A stretch of 64,000 bases of DNA from Listeria weihenstephanensis (GCF_003534205.1 NZ_CP011102.1:1500036-1564035), one strand, 5' to 3'; positions 47,374 to 56,050 are shown, counted from the stretch's first letter. The notes: generated by a model not told the origin, from the sequence alone. Program-made: numbers and translations.

Positions 47374-48698
47374 AAAAACCAGAAACAGTCCGCGAAATTG
47401 CGCTGGACTTAATCGAGAAAATAGAAAACAATCAATCCTTTAGTCATTTACTTATCAATGACGCCCTCAAAAATAGCGATCTAAATCAAAAAGACCGTGC
47501 GCTTCTGACAGAACTTGTCTACGGAACGACACAGCGACGCATCACACTCGACTTTTATTTAGAGCCGTTTTTGCGCCAAACACCGGAAAATTGGGTATTA
47601 AATTTGTTACGTCTTTCTGTTTATCAGTTAGAATTTCTAGATAAAGTACCAGAACATGCGATTTTGCATGAAGCGGGCGAGATTGCGAGAGAACGCGGAC
47701 ATGACGGCGTGACGAAATTTGTAAATGGTGTTTTACGAAATGTGATCCGTAAAGGAGTTCCAGAAATCGTGAGCATCGCAGACGAAACGACACGAATTGC
47801 TGTAGAGACGAGCTTACCGACTTGGCTTGTCAAACGTTGGATCGCCCAATTCGGCGCTGAAAAAACACTTGAAATCGGCCTTTCTTTCCTGGAAGTACCG
47901 TCACAAAGTATTCGTGTCAATGAAAATAAAGTGACCGTTGCCGAGTTGCAAGAAGAACTTTCCGCGCAAGGCATCGAAACGGAACAAAACGAATATATTC
48001 CAGAAGCGCTGATGATGGAACGCGGCTCGATCGCCGAAACACAAGCGTATCACAATGGCCGTTGCACGATTCAAGATGAAAGCTCAATGCTCGTTGCCCA
48101 TGCGTTACAGTTAGAAGATGGCTTGCGAGTGCTCGATGCATGTTCGGCACCAGGCGGAAAAACAACACATATCGCTGAAAAAATGCATAATACCGGTGAA
48201 ATCGTTGCGCTAGATATCCACCCACACAAAACAAAATTAGTAAATAAAGCAGCAAAACGTCTTGATTTAACAAATATTACAACAGAAGTACTCGATGCTA
48301 GAAAAGCGAGTGAACTATTTGCTGATGAAAGTTTTGATCGTATTTTAGTCGATGCGCCGTGCTCAGGTTTCGGTGTACTGCGCCGTAAACCAGACATTAA
48401 ATACAGCAAAACAGAATCTGATATCGACAATTTGGCACGAATCCAACAAGCAATTTTGGCTGAAGTTGGCGCGTTGCTCAAAGAAAATGGTATATTAATA
48501 TACAGTACTTGTACCATTGATCAAACAGAAAATCGTGGCGTCGTGGAAAACTTCCTTGAAAATCATCCAGAATTCCAATTAGAAACGGTTCACGTTCCTG
48601 AAAAAATAACGCCTTACGTGAAAAACAAGTATTTAGAGTTAGTTCCAACCGATATTGGAAGTGATGGCTTTTTCATCGCATCATTCCGAAAAAAGTAA
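47370..48698 (+). CDS. rsmB: 16S rRNA m5C967 methyltransferase
   Basis: 442 residues. A NusB-like N-terminal RNA-binding domain (about 1-140) is followed by the SAM-dependent methyltransferase domain with DACSAPGGKTTHIAE near residue 254, the first catalytic Cys in DAPCSGFG near 330 and the nucleophile Cys in YSTCTIDQTEN near 378. Coupled to fmt through ATGA. Confidence 0.95.
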   Translation: MKKPETVREIALDLIEKIENNQSFSHLLINDALKNSDLNQKDRALLTELVYGTTQRRITLDFYLEPFLRQTPENWVLNLLRLSVYQLEFLDKVPEHAILHEAGEIARERGHDGVTKFVNGVLRNVIRKGVPEIVSIADETTRIAVETSLPTWLVKRWIAQFGAEKTLEIGLSFLEVPSQSIRVNENKVTVAELQEELSAQGIETEQNEYIPEALMMERGSIAETQAYHNGRCTIQDESSMLVAHALQLEDGLRVLDACSAPGGKTTHIAEKMHNTGEIVALDIHPHKTKLVNKAAKRLDLTNITTEVLDARKASELFADESFDRILVDAPCSGFGVLRRKPDIKYSKTESDIDNLARIQQAILAEVGALLKENGILIYSTCTIDQTENRGVVENFLENHPEFQLETVHVPEKITPYVKNKYLELVPTDIGSDGFFIASFRKK

Positions 48699-48766
48699 CC
48701 AATAAATAAGTAAAGAGACGGTTCAATTATCCCGCCGTTCCAACTTTTAGTGAGGTGTAGCGCAAG

Positions 48767-49525
48767 ATGCATGCAGAATTTAGAACAGATCGAGGAAAAA
48801 TTAGAAATCATAATGAAGACAATGGCGGTATTTTTGAAAATAAACTGGGTAACCCTTTAGTTATTGTCGCAGATGGCATGGGTGGACACAGAGCGGGCGA
48901 TGTCGCGAGTGAAATGGCGGTGCGTTTGCTTAGTGATATGTGGCAAGGCGTTTCCGACATGAAAAGCGCTGCTCAAATCGATGCTTGGTTCCGCGAGGCT
49001 ATTCAAGCAGTTAACGAAGAGATTGTCGCGCATTCCAAGCAAGATCCTAGCCTCCAAGGTATGGGCACGACGCTCGTTGCAGCCGTTTTTTCGAATAGCC
49101 AAATTATCGTGGCAAACGTAGGCGATAGTCGCGGTTACATCCTGAAAAATGGTGTGCTTGAGCAGCTCACAGAAGATCATTCGCTTGTCAATGAACTCCT
49201 TCGAAAAGGGGAAATTTCAAAAGAAGATGCCGAAAACCATCCCCGCAAAAATATTTTACTGCGCGCGCTTGGTATCGAAGGGAATGTGGAAACAGATGTC
49301 TTTATTTTGCCATTTCAATCACAAGACCAGCTGCTACTTTGCTCCGATGGCTTATCCAACATGCTAACCGAGCAAGAAATCGAAGCAATACTTACAAGTA
49401 AACGAACGCTCGCCGAAAAAGCAGACATTTTTATCACAAAAGCGAATGCAAACGGTGGCGAAGATAATATCACAGTATTGCTTTTAGAGCGGAATTTGGT
49501 AGAGAAAGGTAGGGATGCATCATGA
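48767..49525 (+). CDS. stp: PP2C-type serine/threonine phosphatase
   Basis: 252 residues. Metal-binding motifs are TDRGKIRNHNEDN near residue 6, ADGMGGHRAGD near 37, and the late GGEDNITVL with the second Asp near 231. It removes phosphate from targets of the adjoining PASTA kinase. It overlaps that kinase gene by 4 bases (ATGA). Equivalent to Stp/PrpC (lmo1821). Confidence 0.95.
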   Translation: MHAEFRTDRGKIRNHNEDNGGIFENKLGNPLVIVADGMGGHRAGDVASEMAVRLLSDMWQGVSDMKSAAQIDAWFREAIQAVNEEIVAHSKQDPSLQGMGTTLVAAVFSNSQIIVANVGDSRGYILKNGVLEQLTEDHSLVNELLRKGEISKEDAENHPRKNILLRALGIEGNVETDVFILPFQSQDQLLLCSDGLSNMLTEQEIEAILTSKRTLAEKADIFITKANANGGEDNITVLLLERNLVEKGRDAS

Positions 49526-51477
49526 TGATCGGCAAGCGTATTAATGACCGTTACAAAGTCGTCAGCGCAATTGGCGGCGGCGGAATGGCCAATGTATTTC
49601 TTGCACATGACATGATTCTTGATCGCAACGTTGCCGTGAAAGTTTTGCGTATTGATCTAGCAGACGAGAGCAACCTGATTCGTCGTTTTCAGCGCGAAGC
49701 CCAATCCGCGACAAGCCTGGTGCATCCCAATATAGTTAGCATTTACGATGTAGGCGAGGAAAATGATCTTCACTATATTGTGATGGAATACGTAGAAGGA
49801 ATGGATTTGAAACAATACATCCATGAGAATCACCCAATTCCGTTCGAAAAAACTGTGGATATCATGCTCCAAATTGTTTCAGCAGTTGCGGTAGCCCACA
49901 GTGCACATATTGTTCATCGTGATTTAAAGCCACAAAATATTTTAATCGACCATGACGGCGTTGTTAAAATAACCGATTTTGGTATCGCGATGGCACTATC
50001 TGAAACATCAATTACACAAACCAACTCCTTGCTAGGATCGGTGCATTATTTATCACCAGAACAAGCACGCGGCGGCATGGCTACACAGAAATCTGATATC
50101 TACTCACTCGGCATTGTTCTCTACGAACTGCTGATTGGTAAAGTACCTTACGACGGCGAATCGGCAGTTTCTATTGCAATCAAACATCTGCAAGCTAGCA
50201 TCCCGTCGATTCGTGAACAAAATCCAGAGGTTCCACAAAGTCTAGAAAATATCGTCATCCGCGCGACGGCGAAAGATCCATTTTTGCGATACCAAACGGC
50301 AGAAGAGATGGAGAGCGACCTAAAAACTGCGCTTGATCCAGAGCGTCGAAATGAAGAAAAATATGTTTTTCCGATGGACGATGGGGAGACAAAAACAATT
50401 CCGATTATCGCGGCTAAAAATATGATGCAAAACTTGGATAATACTGTCGTAGCAACGGAAGAAAAGCCAGAAGCGCCCGCAGAAAAACCGAAAAAGAAAA
50501 AGAGTAACAAGAAGAAAATTTGGATTATATCGGGGATTACCATTTTATTCGTGATCATTATTGCGTTGCTCTGGTATTTTGGAAGGCCTCCAGCGACCGT
50601 GAAAATACCGAATGTCGCCAATGATACAAAAGAAACTGCTGTTCAGAAATTGCAAAGCGCGGGCTTTAATGTTGGCGAATCCTTCGAGAAGAATAGCGAT
50701 AAAATCGAGGAAGGTAAAGTCATTGAGACCGATCCAGAAATTGGCGCAGCAGAAGAAAAAGGCTCCACGGTAAATCTGTACGTCAGCATTGGCGCGAAGA
50801 AAATTACCGTCACCGATTATACAGGCAAGAGCTATGACACAGTCAAACAAGTACTCGACCAGCAAGGCTACAAAAAAGTGAGCTACACCGAAGAGTACAG
50901 TGATTCTGTTGATTCAGGCGTCATTATTTCGCAAGACCCAACAGCAGGAAGCGAAGTCGTTGTAGAAGATACAGAAATATCATTCGTCGTCAGTAAAGGC
51001 GAGCGACCGCTTACATTGAAGGATCTATCTGGATTCAATCAAGTTGGGCTAGATGATTACGCAAGTTCCAATGATATCACCATTACCACGAGCAGCGAAG
51101 ACTATTCCGACACAGTAGGCGCTGGACAAGTTATCTCTCAAAAACCAGAAGCTGGTGCGACGATTAATAAAGGCGATAAGGTTACCGTTGTTATGAGTAA
51201 AGGCCCGAAAGAAAAAGAAGTGAAGACGGTCAAACGGACAATCAGTATCCCTTATGAACCAGAAGATCCAGACGCAACACCACCAGTCGCGCAACACATC
51301 CAAATTTACATTCAAGACAAGACACACAGTATGACGAGTGCTTTTAAAGAAATGGATATCACAAAAAATACGACCGAAAATCTCTCGTTTGAAATTGAAG
51401 AAGGCACGCAAGGCGGTTACAAAGTCGTTCGCGACAATACCGTCATATTAGAAGAAACCATTGAATACCCAAATTGA
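49522..51477 (+). CDS. prkA: PASTA-domain serine/threonine kinase
   Basis: 651 residues. The cytosolic kinase domain (about 10-270) has the glycine loop GGGGMANVF, catalytic HRDLKPQN near 134 and DFG near 155. A basic KKKKSNKKK stretch precedes the single membrane helix (about 332-352). Three extracellular PASTA repeats (about 357-560) and a Thr/Ser-rich C-terminal domain follow. PASTA domains sense cell-wall muropeptides or lipid II; the kinase adjusts wall synthesis and beta-lactam tolerance in Listeria. Confidence 0.95.
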   Translation: MMIGKRINDRYKVVSAIGGGGMANVFLAHDMILDRNVAVKVLRIDLADESNLIRRFQREAQSATSLVHPNIVSIYDVGEENDLHYIVMEYVEGMDLKQYIHENHPIPFEKTVDIMLQIVSAVAVAHSAHIVHRDLKPQNILIDHDGVVKITDFGIAMALSETSITQTNSLLGSVHYLSPEQARGGMATQKSDIYSLGIVLYELLIGKVPYDGESAVSIAIKHLQASIPSIREQNPEVPQSLENIVIRATAKDPFLRYQTAEEMESDLKTALDPERRNEEKYVFPMDDGETKTIPIIAAKNMMQNLDNTVVATEEKPEAPAEKPKKKKSNKKKIWIISGITILFVIIIALLWYFGRPPATVKIPNVANDTKETAVQKLQSAGFNVGESFEKNSDKIEEGKVIETDPEIGAAEEKGSTVNLYVSIGAKKITVTDYTGKSYDTVKQVLDQQGYKKVSYTEEYSDSVDSGVIISQDPTAGSEVVVEDTEISFVVSKGERPLTLKDLSGFNQVGLDDYASSNDITITTSSEDYSDTVGAGQVISQKPEAGATINKGDKVTVVMSKGPKEKEVKTVKRTISIPYEPEDPDATPPVAQHIQIYIQDKTHSMTSAFKEMDITKNTTENLSFEIEEGTQGGYKVVRDNTVILEETIEYPN

Positions 51478-51485
51478 TAAAAGAA

Positions 51486-52373
51486 ATGAAGGTGACTTTT
51501 CTGGAAGGACAAATTATGAAGGCTCTAAGCGGTTTTTATTACGTTTATAGCGATGGCAAAACCTATCAGTGTCGCGCGCGAGGTAATTTTCGAAATCGAG
51601 GACTCACACCACTAGTTGGCGATCATGTCGTGTTTCAGGCAGATAATCTAAAAGAAGGCTACATTATGGAGCTACTTCCACGGAAAAACGCCTTAGTACG
51701 TCCGCCAATCGCAAATGTAGATTTGGCACTGCTCGTATTTTCAGCCGTAGAACCAGATTTCTCTGCCAACTTAGCCGATCGCTTTCTCGTTGCAATAGAG
51801 CTTGAAGATGTCGAACCTGTGATTTGCATTAGCAAAATGGACTTGGCAGATGACACGCGTAAAGCCGAAATTGCTGAGTATAAAGCGATTTATGAAGAAG
51901 CGGGTTATCAAGTTTTATTAACCAATACTGATATCGATAAAAGCGCGATTTTCGATGTTATCGCTGGAAAAATTGCAGTGATAGCAGGCCAGTCTGGCGT
52001 TGGGAAATCGACACTACTCAATGCACTGAATCCGAACTTAGACATTGAAACAGGCGTGATATCTTTCGTACTTGGGCGCGGAAAACATACGACCCGTCAT
52101 GTAGAATTAATGACGATCGGCCAAGGTTTCATCGCGGATACACCAGGTTTTAGTTCTATCGAAATGGACGAATTAACAACCGAAAATCTCCAGTTTTGTT
52201 TTCCAGAAATAGATCGCCGTCGCGGAGACTGCAAGTTCCGCGGTTGCGTTCATGAAAACGAGCCGAAATGCGCCGTTAAAGTAGCCGTAGAAAACGGAGA
52301 AATCGCCGCATTCCGATATAAACATTACATTCAAATTTTAAACGAAGTCAAAAACAAAAAAGAGAGGTATTAA
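51486..52373 (+). CDS. rsgA: Small ribosomal subunit biogenesis GTPase
   Basis: About 295 residues. An N-terminal OB-fold (ALSGFYYV) is followed by a circularly permuted GTPase: SKMDLAD (G4) near 117 comes before the P-loop GQSGVGKSTLLNAL near 168 and DTPGF (G3) near 216. The zinc knuckle is CKFRGCVHENEPKC. It helps mature 30S subunits. The start is uncertain: ATG 51486 lacks a good binding site, CTG at 51501 follows AAGGTGA and would match homologue length, and ATG 51516 has GGAAGG but would drop the conserved EGQI. Confidence 0.93.
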   Translation: MKVTFLEGQIMKALSGFYYVYSDGKTYQCRARGNFRNRGLTPLVGDHVVFQADNLKEGYIMELLPRKNALVRPPIANVDLALLVFSAVEPDFSANLADRFLVAIELEDVEPVICISKMDLADDTRKAEIAEYKAIYEEAGYQVLLTNTDIDKSAIFDVIAGKIAVIAGQSGVGKSTLLNALNPNLDIETGVISFVLGRGKHTTRHVELMTIGQGFIADTPGFSSIEMDELTTENLQFCFPEIDRRRGDCKFRGCVHENEPKCAVKVAVENGEIAAFRYKHYIQILNEVKNKKERY

Positions 52374-52374
52374 T

Positions 52375-53031
52375 ATGGGAAAAATAGCTCCATCAATACT
52401 TAGCGCAGATTTTGCAAACTTAGCGGCCGACATTAAAGAGGTAGAAGGATACGGCGCGGACTATATCCATGTAGACGTGATGGACGGTCATTTCGTACCT
52501 AACATTACATTTGGACCGAGCGTTGTCAAAGCAATACGCCCCGTTACAAAATTGCCACTAGACGTTCATTTGATGATTGAGAATCCAGACCAATACATTC
52601 CAGAATTCGCTAGAGCAGGCGCGGACTACATTTCAGTGCATGTTGAAGCGTGCCCACATTTACACCGCACATTGCAGTTAATTCGCTCTTTTGACGTGAA
52701 AGCAGGCGTTGTTTTAAATCCAGCAACACCGATTGAGATGATTCAGCATGTGTTAGAAGAAGTAGACTTAATTTTGTTTATGACAGTGAACCCAGGATTT
52801 GGCGGACAAAATTTTATTAAAGAAGTATTGCCGAAAATCACTGCAGCGAAAAAATTAATCGATGAAAAAGGCTTGAAAATTGAGATCGAAGTAGATGGCG
52901 GCGTGGATGATAAAACAGCCCCACTATGCGTCGCAGCAGGAGCCGATGTTTTCGTTGCTGGATCTTATATTTATGGAAACAAGAATCGAGAAAAAGCGAT
53001 GGACAAGTTGAGGGAGATTGTGGGGGAATAA
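52375..53031 (+). CDS. rpe: Ribulose-phosphate 3-epimerase
   Basis: 218 residues, TIM barrel. Key residues are SILSADFANL near 5, HVDVMDGHFVPN near 33 (metal His and Asp), VHLMIENP near 65, and EVDGGV near 175 (catalytic Asp). It interconverts ribulose and xylulose 5-phosphates in the pentose phosphate pathway. Starts one base after rsgA. A repeat element begins 2 bases after its stop. Confidence 0.96.
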   Translation: MGKIAPSILSADFANLAADIKEVEGYGADYIHVDVMDGHFVPNITFGPSVVKAIRPVTKLPLDVHLMIENPDQYIPEFARAGADYISVHVEACPHLHRTLQLIRSFDVKAGVVLNPATPIEMIQHVLEEVDLILFMTVNPGFGGQNFIKEVLPKITAAKKLIDEKGLKIEIEVDGGVDDKTAPLCVAAGADVFVAGSYIYGNKNREKAMDKLREIVGE

Positions 53032-53032
53032 A

Positions 53033-53151
53033 GAAAAGCTGAAGAAGCCCGTTAGACCCGAAAGAATTTGTTAGGGGGCGCAGTAAAAGTCCTCTTTCGA
53101 CTTTTATGGAGGCCACGAAAATTTCGAGGGTCTGGCTTCTGAAGCTGGATC
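53033..53151 (+). repeat. Structured repeat family 1, copy 2
   Basis: Helices are P1 AGAAGCC/GGCTTCT (53043-53049 with 53134-53140), P2 AGACCC/GGGTCT (53054-53059 with 53128-53133) and P3 TAAAAGTC/GACTTTTA (53084-53091 with 53099-53106). The conserved single-stranded block is TTTGTTAGGGGGCGCAGT. It forms a tandem pair with copy 3. Confidence 0.9.
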
Positions 53152-53154
53152 ACC

Positions 53155-53274
53155 TGAAAAGCGTAAACAGCCCGTTAGCCTCGACAGAAATTGTTAGGGG
53201 ACGCAGTGAAAACCCTTTTTTGGTTTTTTCGGAGGCACCGAAAATTCCGAGAGGCTGGCTGTTGAAGCTAGATC
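53155..53274 (+). repeat. Structured repeat family 1, copy 3
   Basis: P1 AACAGCC/GGCTGTT (53166-53172 with 53257-53263), P2 AGCCTC/GAGGCT (53177-53182 with 53251-53256) and P3 AAAACC/GGTTTT (53209-53214 with 53222-53227). All three helices differ in sequence from copy 2 yet stay paired. Confidence 0.9.
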
Positions 53275-53565
53275 CAAAGGCGCAGAGCATAAAAAAACGC
53301 ATGAACCCGAGACCGAAACAACTCTAGATTCCAAAACTTCATTAAAAAGCCAAGTGCTACTGCCAAAAGTGCCGTCTAAATCACACAGGTGGAGTTGGTG
53401 CTCGTGCATATAGAGGCTTGTTGAGCTATCTGCTTCTTATGGCTTCCGCAGTAGTTTAAATTTGGTGTATAAGCTCCACGGGGATTACATGATCACTAGG
53501 CTCTCATGCATATGAGGCTCTAAATCGGTAAGGGATGCCTCATAACACCCTCAACAAAGGAGATA
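53275..53565 (+). repeat. Degenerate tail following repeat pair 2-3
   Basis: About 290 bases with no gene. The left part (AAGGCGC..GCATAAA..ACGCAT..AAAACTTCA) resembles the tail after copy 7 at 59.6 kb, and the right part (CATATGAGGC..GATGCCTCATAACACCCTCAACAA) resembles the stretch before 56.24 kb. It therefore looks like a decayed extension of the same composite element. It ends at the thiN ribosome binding site. Confidence 0.55.
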
Positions 53566-53571
53566 AATCCA

Positions 53572-54207
53572 ATGAAAATTATACATATCATGGTAGGTGG
53601 CCCAGAATCGGAGCTACCTGATATTTCAAATCACGAATCAAAAACATGGGTCGGCGTCGACCGTGGCGCAGTCCGACTCACAGACCGTGGCATAACACCG
53701 ACAATTGCAATGGGCGATTTCGACTCCCTTTCCAGTTCTGAGCTTGAGCATCTAAAAACCATCACAGAAGTCATCCAATTCCCTGCTGAAAAAGACGAAA
53801 CAGACACAGAAATCGGTCTGAAATGGGCGCTAGATCAAGAACCAGACTTAATTCGTATTTTTGGCGCAACAGGTGGCCGTTTAGACCATTTGTTTGCCAA
53901 TATCATGATGCTAATGCAGCCGAAATTTAAAGACGCTATATCCAAAATCGAACTGATTGATCGCTACAATTACGTCAAAATGTATGCTCCCGGAAAATAT
54001 ACAGTATCACGCATACCAGACAAAAAATATGTCGCGTTTACAACGATGGCAGACGTGACCGGTCTCACGCTAAAAGGATTCAAATATCCGCTAAGCAATG
54101 CGACCTATCCGTTCGGAGCTGCACTTTCAAGCAATGAATTTTTAGCAGATCAAGGTACATTTTCATTCAATATAGGTTTAATTTTATTTATACAAAGTAA
54201 TGATTAA
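53572..54207 (+). CDS. thiN: Thiamine pyrophosphokinase
   Basis: 211 residues. GVDRGAVRLTDRGITPTIAMGDFDS near residue 29 and DETDTEIGLKWAL near 83 are the catalytic/Mg2+ blocks, and GATGGRLDHLFANI near 104 is the nucleotide site. It pyrophosphorylates thiamine to TPP. AAAGGAG lies before the ATG. Separated from rpe by ~540 bases of repeat sequence, which is not so in L. monocytogenes as far as I recall. Confidence 0.93.
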   Translation: MKIIHIMVGGPESELPDISNHESKTWVGVDRGAVRLTDRGITPTIAMGDFDSLSSSELEHLKTITEVIQFPAEKDETDTEIGLKWALDQEPDLIRIFGATGGRLDHLFANIMMLMQPKFKDAISKIELIDRYNYVKMYAPGKYTVSRIPDKKYVAFTTMADVTGLTLKGFKYPLSNATYPFGAALSSNEFLADQGTFSFNIGLILFIQSND

Positions 54208-54222
54208 AAAGGAGTTTCAAAA

Positions 54223-54582
54223 ATGAAAGATAATACAGCTCTAATTGCCAAAAGATCAAAAATCGCCTTAATTGTCATCATCATCGGTCTAGTTTTAGGT
54301 GTACTAGTACAAATTCAAACCTTCATTAATTTAAATAAAGACGGAGCTAATCCGCTGCGTGAAGCAATGCTTAGCATGACATATATCGGTATTTTCTTCA
54401 TGGTTATTGCGATTATTGGCCTTATTTTCCTAATTAAAAAAAGCTACTATAAAGCTGGCTTGACGTTGACGATTACAGGAATTGCCTGCGCTATTTTCGT
54501 GAACCCGTTTCCAGGAATTGCAATCTTAGTTGGTGGCGTGATTACTTCCAACGTCGATAAATTAGAAAAAGGCGAACGCTAA
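54223..54582 (+). CDS. Small four-helix membrane protein, unknown
   Basis: 119 residues with about four hydrophobic segments (near 14-32, 47-68, 72-85 and 90-110) and charged ends. AAAAGGAG precedes the ATG. I do not recognise a family (DUF4064-like small membrane proteins have a similar look). Its stop codon shares a base with the next gene's start region, so it is co-transcribed with the lipoprotein gene that follows; both are extra relative to the usual thiN-rpmB junction. Confidence 0.65.
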   Translation: MKDNTALIAKRSKIALIVIIIGLVLGVLVQIQTFINLNKDGANPLREAMLSMTYIGIFFMVIAIIGLIFLIKKSYYKAGLTLTITGIACAIFVNPFPGIAILVGGVITSNVDKLEKGER

Positions 54583-55076
54583 TGATGAGAAGATTTTCTC
54601 TATTTCTGATCGTAGGCTTGCTTTTCCTTATGACTTCTTGCTCCACAGCGCCAAATGGGTTGAACGATAATAAAAGCGCGAGCCCAGATAAAAACGCAGA
54701 CAAGGTAGCGACACAGGCGATCGAGGATGTTTTTAATGGGAATTTAAGCGAATATATCAAGTTAGATGCGAAAACAGAGATACCAACTTACAAAAGCAGT
54801 TATAAAGAGGTGCTAGACAGCAAAGATTATTTGTATGGCGCGTACTACCAAAAAAATAAAATCTGCTATCTATTCACATTCATTGATAACGAAAAACCAG
54901 AAAAGCTTGAATTAACATTACAGAAAAAAGACGGTAGCTGGCAATTAATCGCCTTAACGCCTTGGGACACAAAAGGTACCGACTTAACTGAAAAAGAAAT
55001 ATACAATAAAATCGGCAAAGGTACGGGTGATGATATTCGTATTTTTGAACGAGGCGCCACATTTATGCGCATATGA
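54582..55076 (+). CDS. Putative lipoprotein, unknown
   Basis: 164 residues. The signal peptide ends LLFLMTSCSTAP with the lipid-modified Cys near residue 20. The mature part is Lys/Asp-rich, with a linker (NDNKSASPDKNADKVA) and a mixed alpha/beta domain containing KKDGSWQLIALTP near 127, reminiscent of NTF2-like/DUF4878-type lipoproteins. Coupled to the preceding membrane protein. Function unknown. Confidence 0.7.
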   Translation: MMRRFSLFLIVGLLFLMTSCSTAPNGLNDNKSASPDKNADKVATQAIEDVFNGNLSEYIKLDAKTEIPTYKSSYKEVLDSKDYLYGAYYQKNKICYLFTFIDNEKPEKLELTLQKKDGSWQLIALTPWDTKGTDLTEKEIYNKIGKGTGDDIRIFERGATFMRI

Positions 55077-55386
55077 AAAAAGATGGGTCTGGGACATGCC
55101 CCCGATAAATCGGCGAAAAGCGCTCGCATTCAGGGGGGGTGGCGGACTTCCGGTTCTGCTACACAAGAGCAGTTTCGCTTAACTTCTTACATGGTCGGGG
55201 AAGCTACTCCCTCCCTGTTTTCAGTCATCATGTACAGTCGTACACGCAGCTCTCCGGCTTCCACCAAATCCCCTGAATACAAACGCTTTCGCTCGATTTG
55301 TATAAAGCAGAATTTTTCGCCCTACCCGAAGAAATGGGAGGGCGCTTTTGCTTTATCTTGAGTTTTGTCTCAAGCTCATCTTTTTT
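55076..55386. repeat. Nested inverted-repeat element (~310 bp), ends as a terminator
   Basis: The outer arms (GATGGGTCTGGGACA at 55082-55096, TGTCTCAAGCTCATC at 55366-55380) pair with G-U pairs and two or three mismatches, with A6 before and T6 after. A second pair of arms (55113-55136 with 55270-55292: GCGAAA..ATTCAGGGG and CCCCTGAAT..TTTCGC) lies inside. No reading frame is convincing. The GTCTGGGACA-type ends recall intergenic inverted-repeat elements seen in several Firmicutes; no second copy is in this window. Confidence 0.65.
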
Positions 55387-55410
55387 CACTATTATGTATT
55401 CTCTAACAAG

Positions 55411-55441
55411 AAAAAAATGCAGCGATCCGGAGACCCTGCAT
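55411..55441 (-). terminator. Terminator of rpmB
   Basis: On the minus strand, ATGCAG pairs with CTGCAT (55436-55441 with 55417-55422), followed by a run of T residues; the stem can extend inward through TCCGGA. Confidence 0.7.
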
Positions 55442-55452
55442 CCATTTTCTTA

Positions 55453-55641
55453 TTAAACACGTTCTACTTTGCCTGATTTAAGAGCACGAGCAGAAACCCA
55501 AACTTTTTTAGGTTTGCCGTTTACTAAAATACGAACCTTTTGCAAGTTTGCTTTCCACGTACGTTTGCTTGCGTTCATCGCGTGGGAACGTTTGTTACCA
55601 GAACGAGTTTTACGACCAGTGATTACACATACTTTTGCCAT
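55453..55641 (-). CDS. rpmB: Large ribosomal subunit protein bL28
   Basis: 62 residues from the ATG at 55641 ([20 protein letters not shown]), preceded by AAGGAGGG; the longer in-frame ATG at 55725 is rejected because homologues start at MAKVC. Basic, zinc-less form with a single Cys. Component of the 50S subunit. Divergent from asp23, as in Bacillus. Confidence 0.96.
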   Translation of the reverse strand: MAKVCVITGRKTRSGNKRSHAMNASKRTWKANLQKVRILVNGKPKKVWVSARALKSGKVERV

Positions 55642-55807
55642 CGTTATTTCCCTCCTTACAAGAGCTACTTCAAAAAAGCTGTTAATTACTAATATATCGC
55701 ATAAAAATAGCTTTTTGTTTTTCATACACTACAACAATTTATCATAAACTGCTTCCAATTGCAACCTCTTAAGCGAAAAACCTGCAAAGAATTTTTACTT
55801 GACACCC

Positions 55808-55925
55808 CGAAAAGCGTAAACGGCCCGTTAGATCCGACAAAATTTGTTAGGAGGCGCAGATAAATCCCTCCCTTGGATTTTTCGGAGGCCACGAAAATTT
55901 CGAGGGACTGGCTGTTGAAGCTAGA
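55808..55925 (+). repeat. Structured repeat family 1, copy 4
   Basis: P1 ACGGCC/GGCTGT (with G-U pair), P2 AGATCC/GGGACT (one mismatch or bulge), P3 AAATCC/GGATTT (55862-55867 with 55875-55880). Conserved block TTTGTTAGGAGGCGCAGA. Tandem with copy 5. Confidence 0.88.
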
Positions 55926-55931
55926 CAACCC

Positions 55932-56050
55932 CGAAAAGCGTAAACAGCCCGTTAGATCCGACAAAATTTGTTAGGGGGTGCAGTGAAAACCCGCTCTTGG
56001 TTTTTATGGAGGCCACGAAAATTTCGAGGAACTGGCTGTTGAAGCTAGAC
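55932..56050 (+). repeat. Structured repeat family 1, copy 5
   Basis: P1 AACAGCC/GGCTGTT and P3 AAAACC/GGTTTT are perfect; P2 AGATCC/GGAACT has one mismatch. Conserved block TTTGTTAGGGGGTGCAGT. The linker ACAACCCC before it repeats the ACACCCC ahead of copy 4. Confidence 0.88.

Noticed and set aside
55722-55964. Minus-strand open frame across repeat copy 4 (and similar frames at 59330-59614 and 53194-53409)
   Set aside because: These read through the complement of the repeats but start in unrelated flanking sequence, lack ribosome binding sites, and differ in N-terminus from each other; the shared part is explained by the repeat.
53033-56050. Tandem ~120-bp repeats as a CRISPR array
   Set aside because: Repeat units are 119 bp, abut with only 3-8 bases between them, no spacers of uniform size exist, and no cas genes are nearby.
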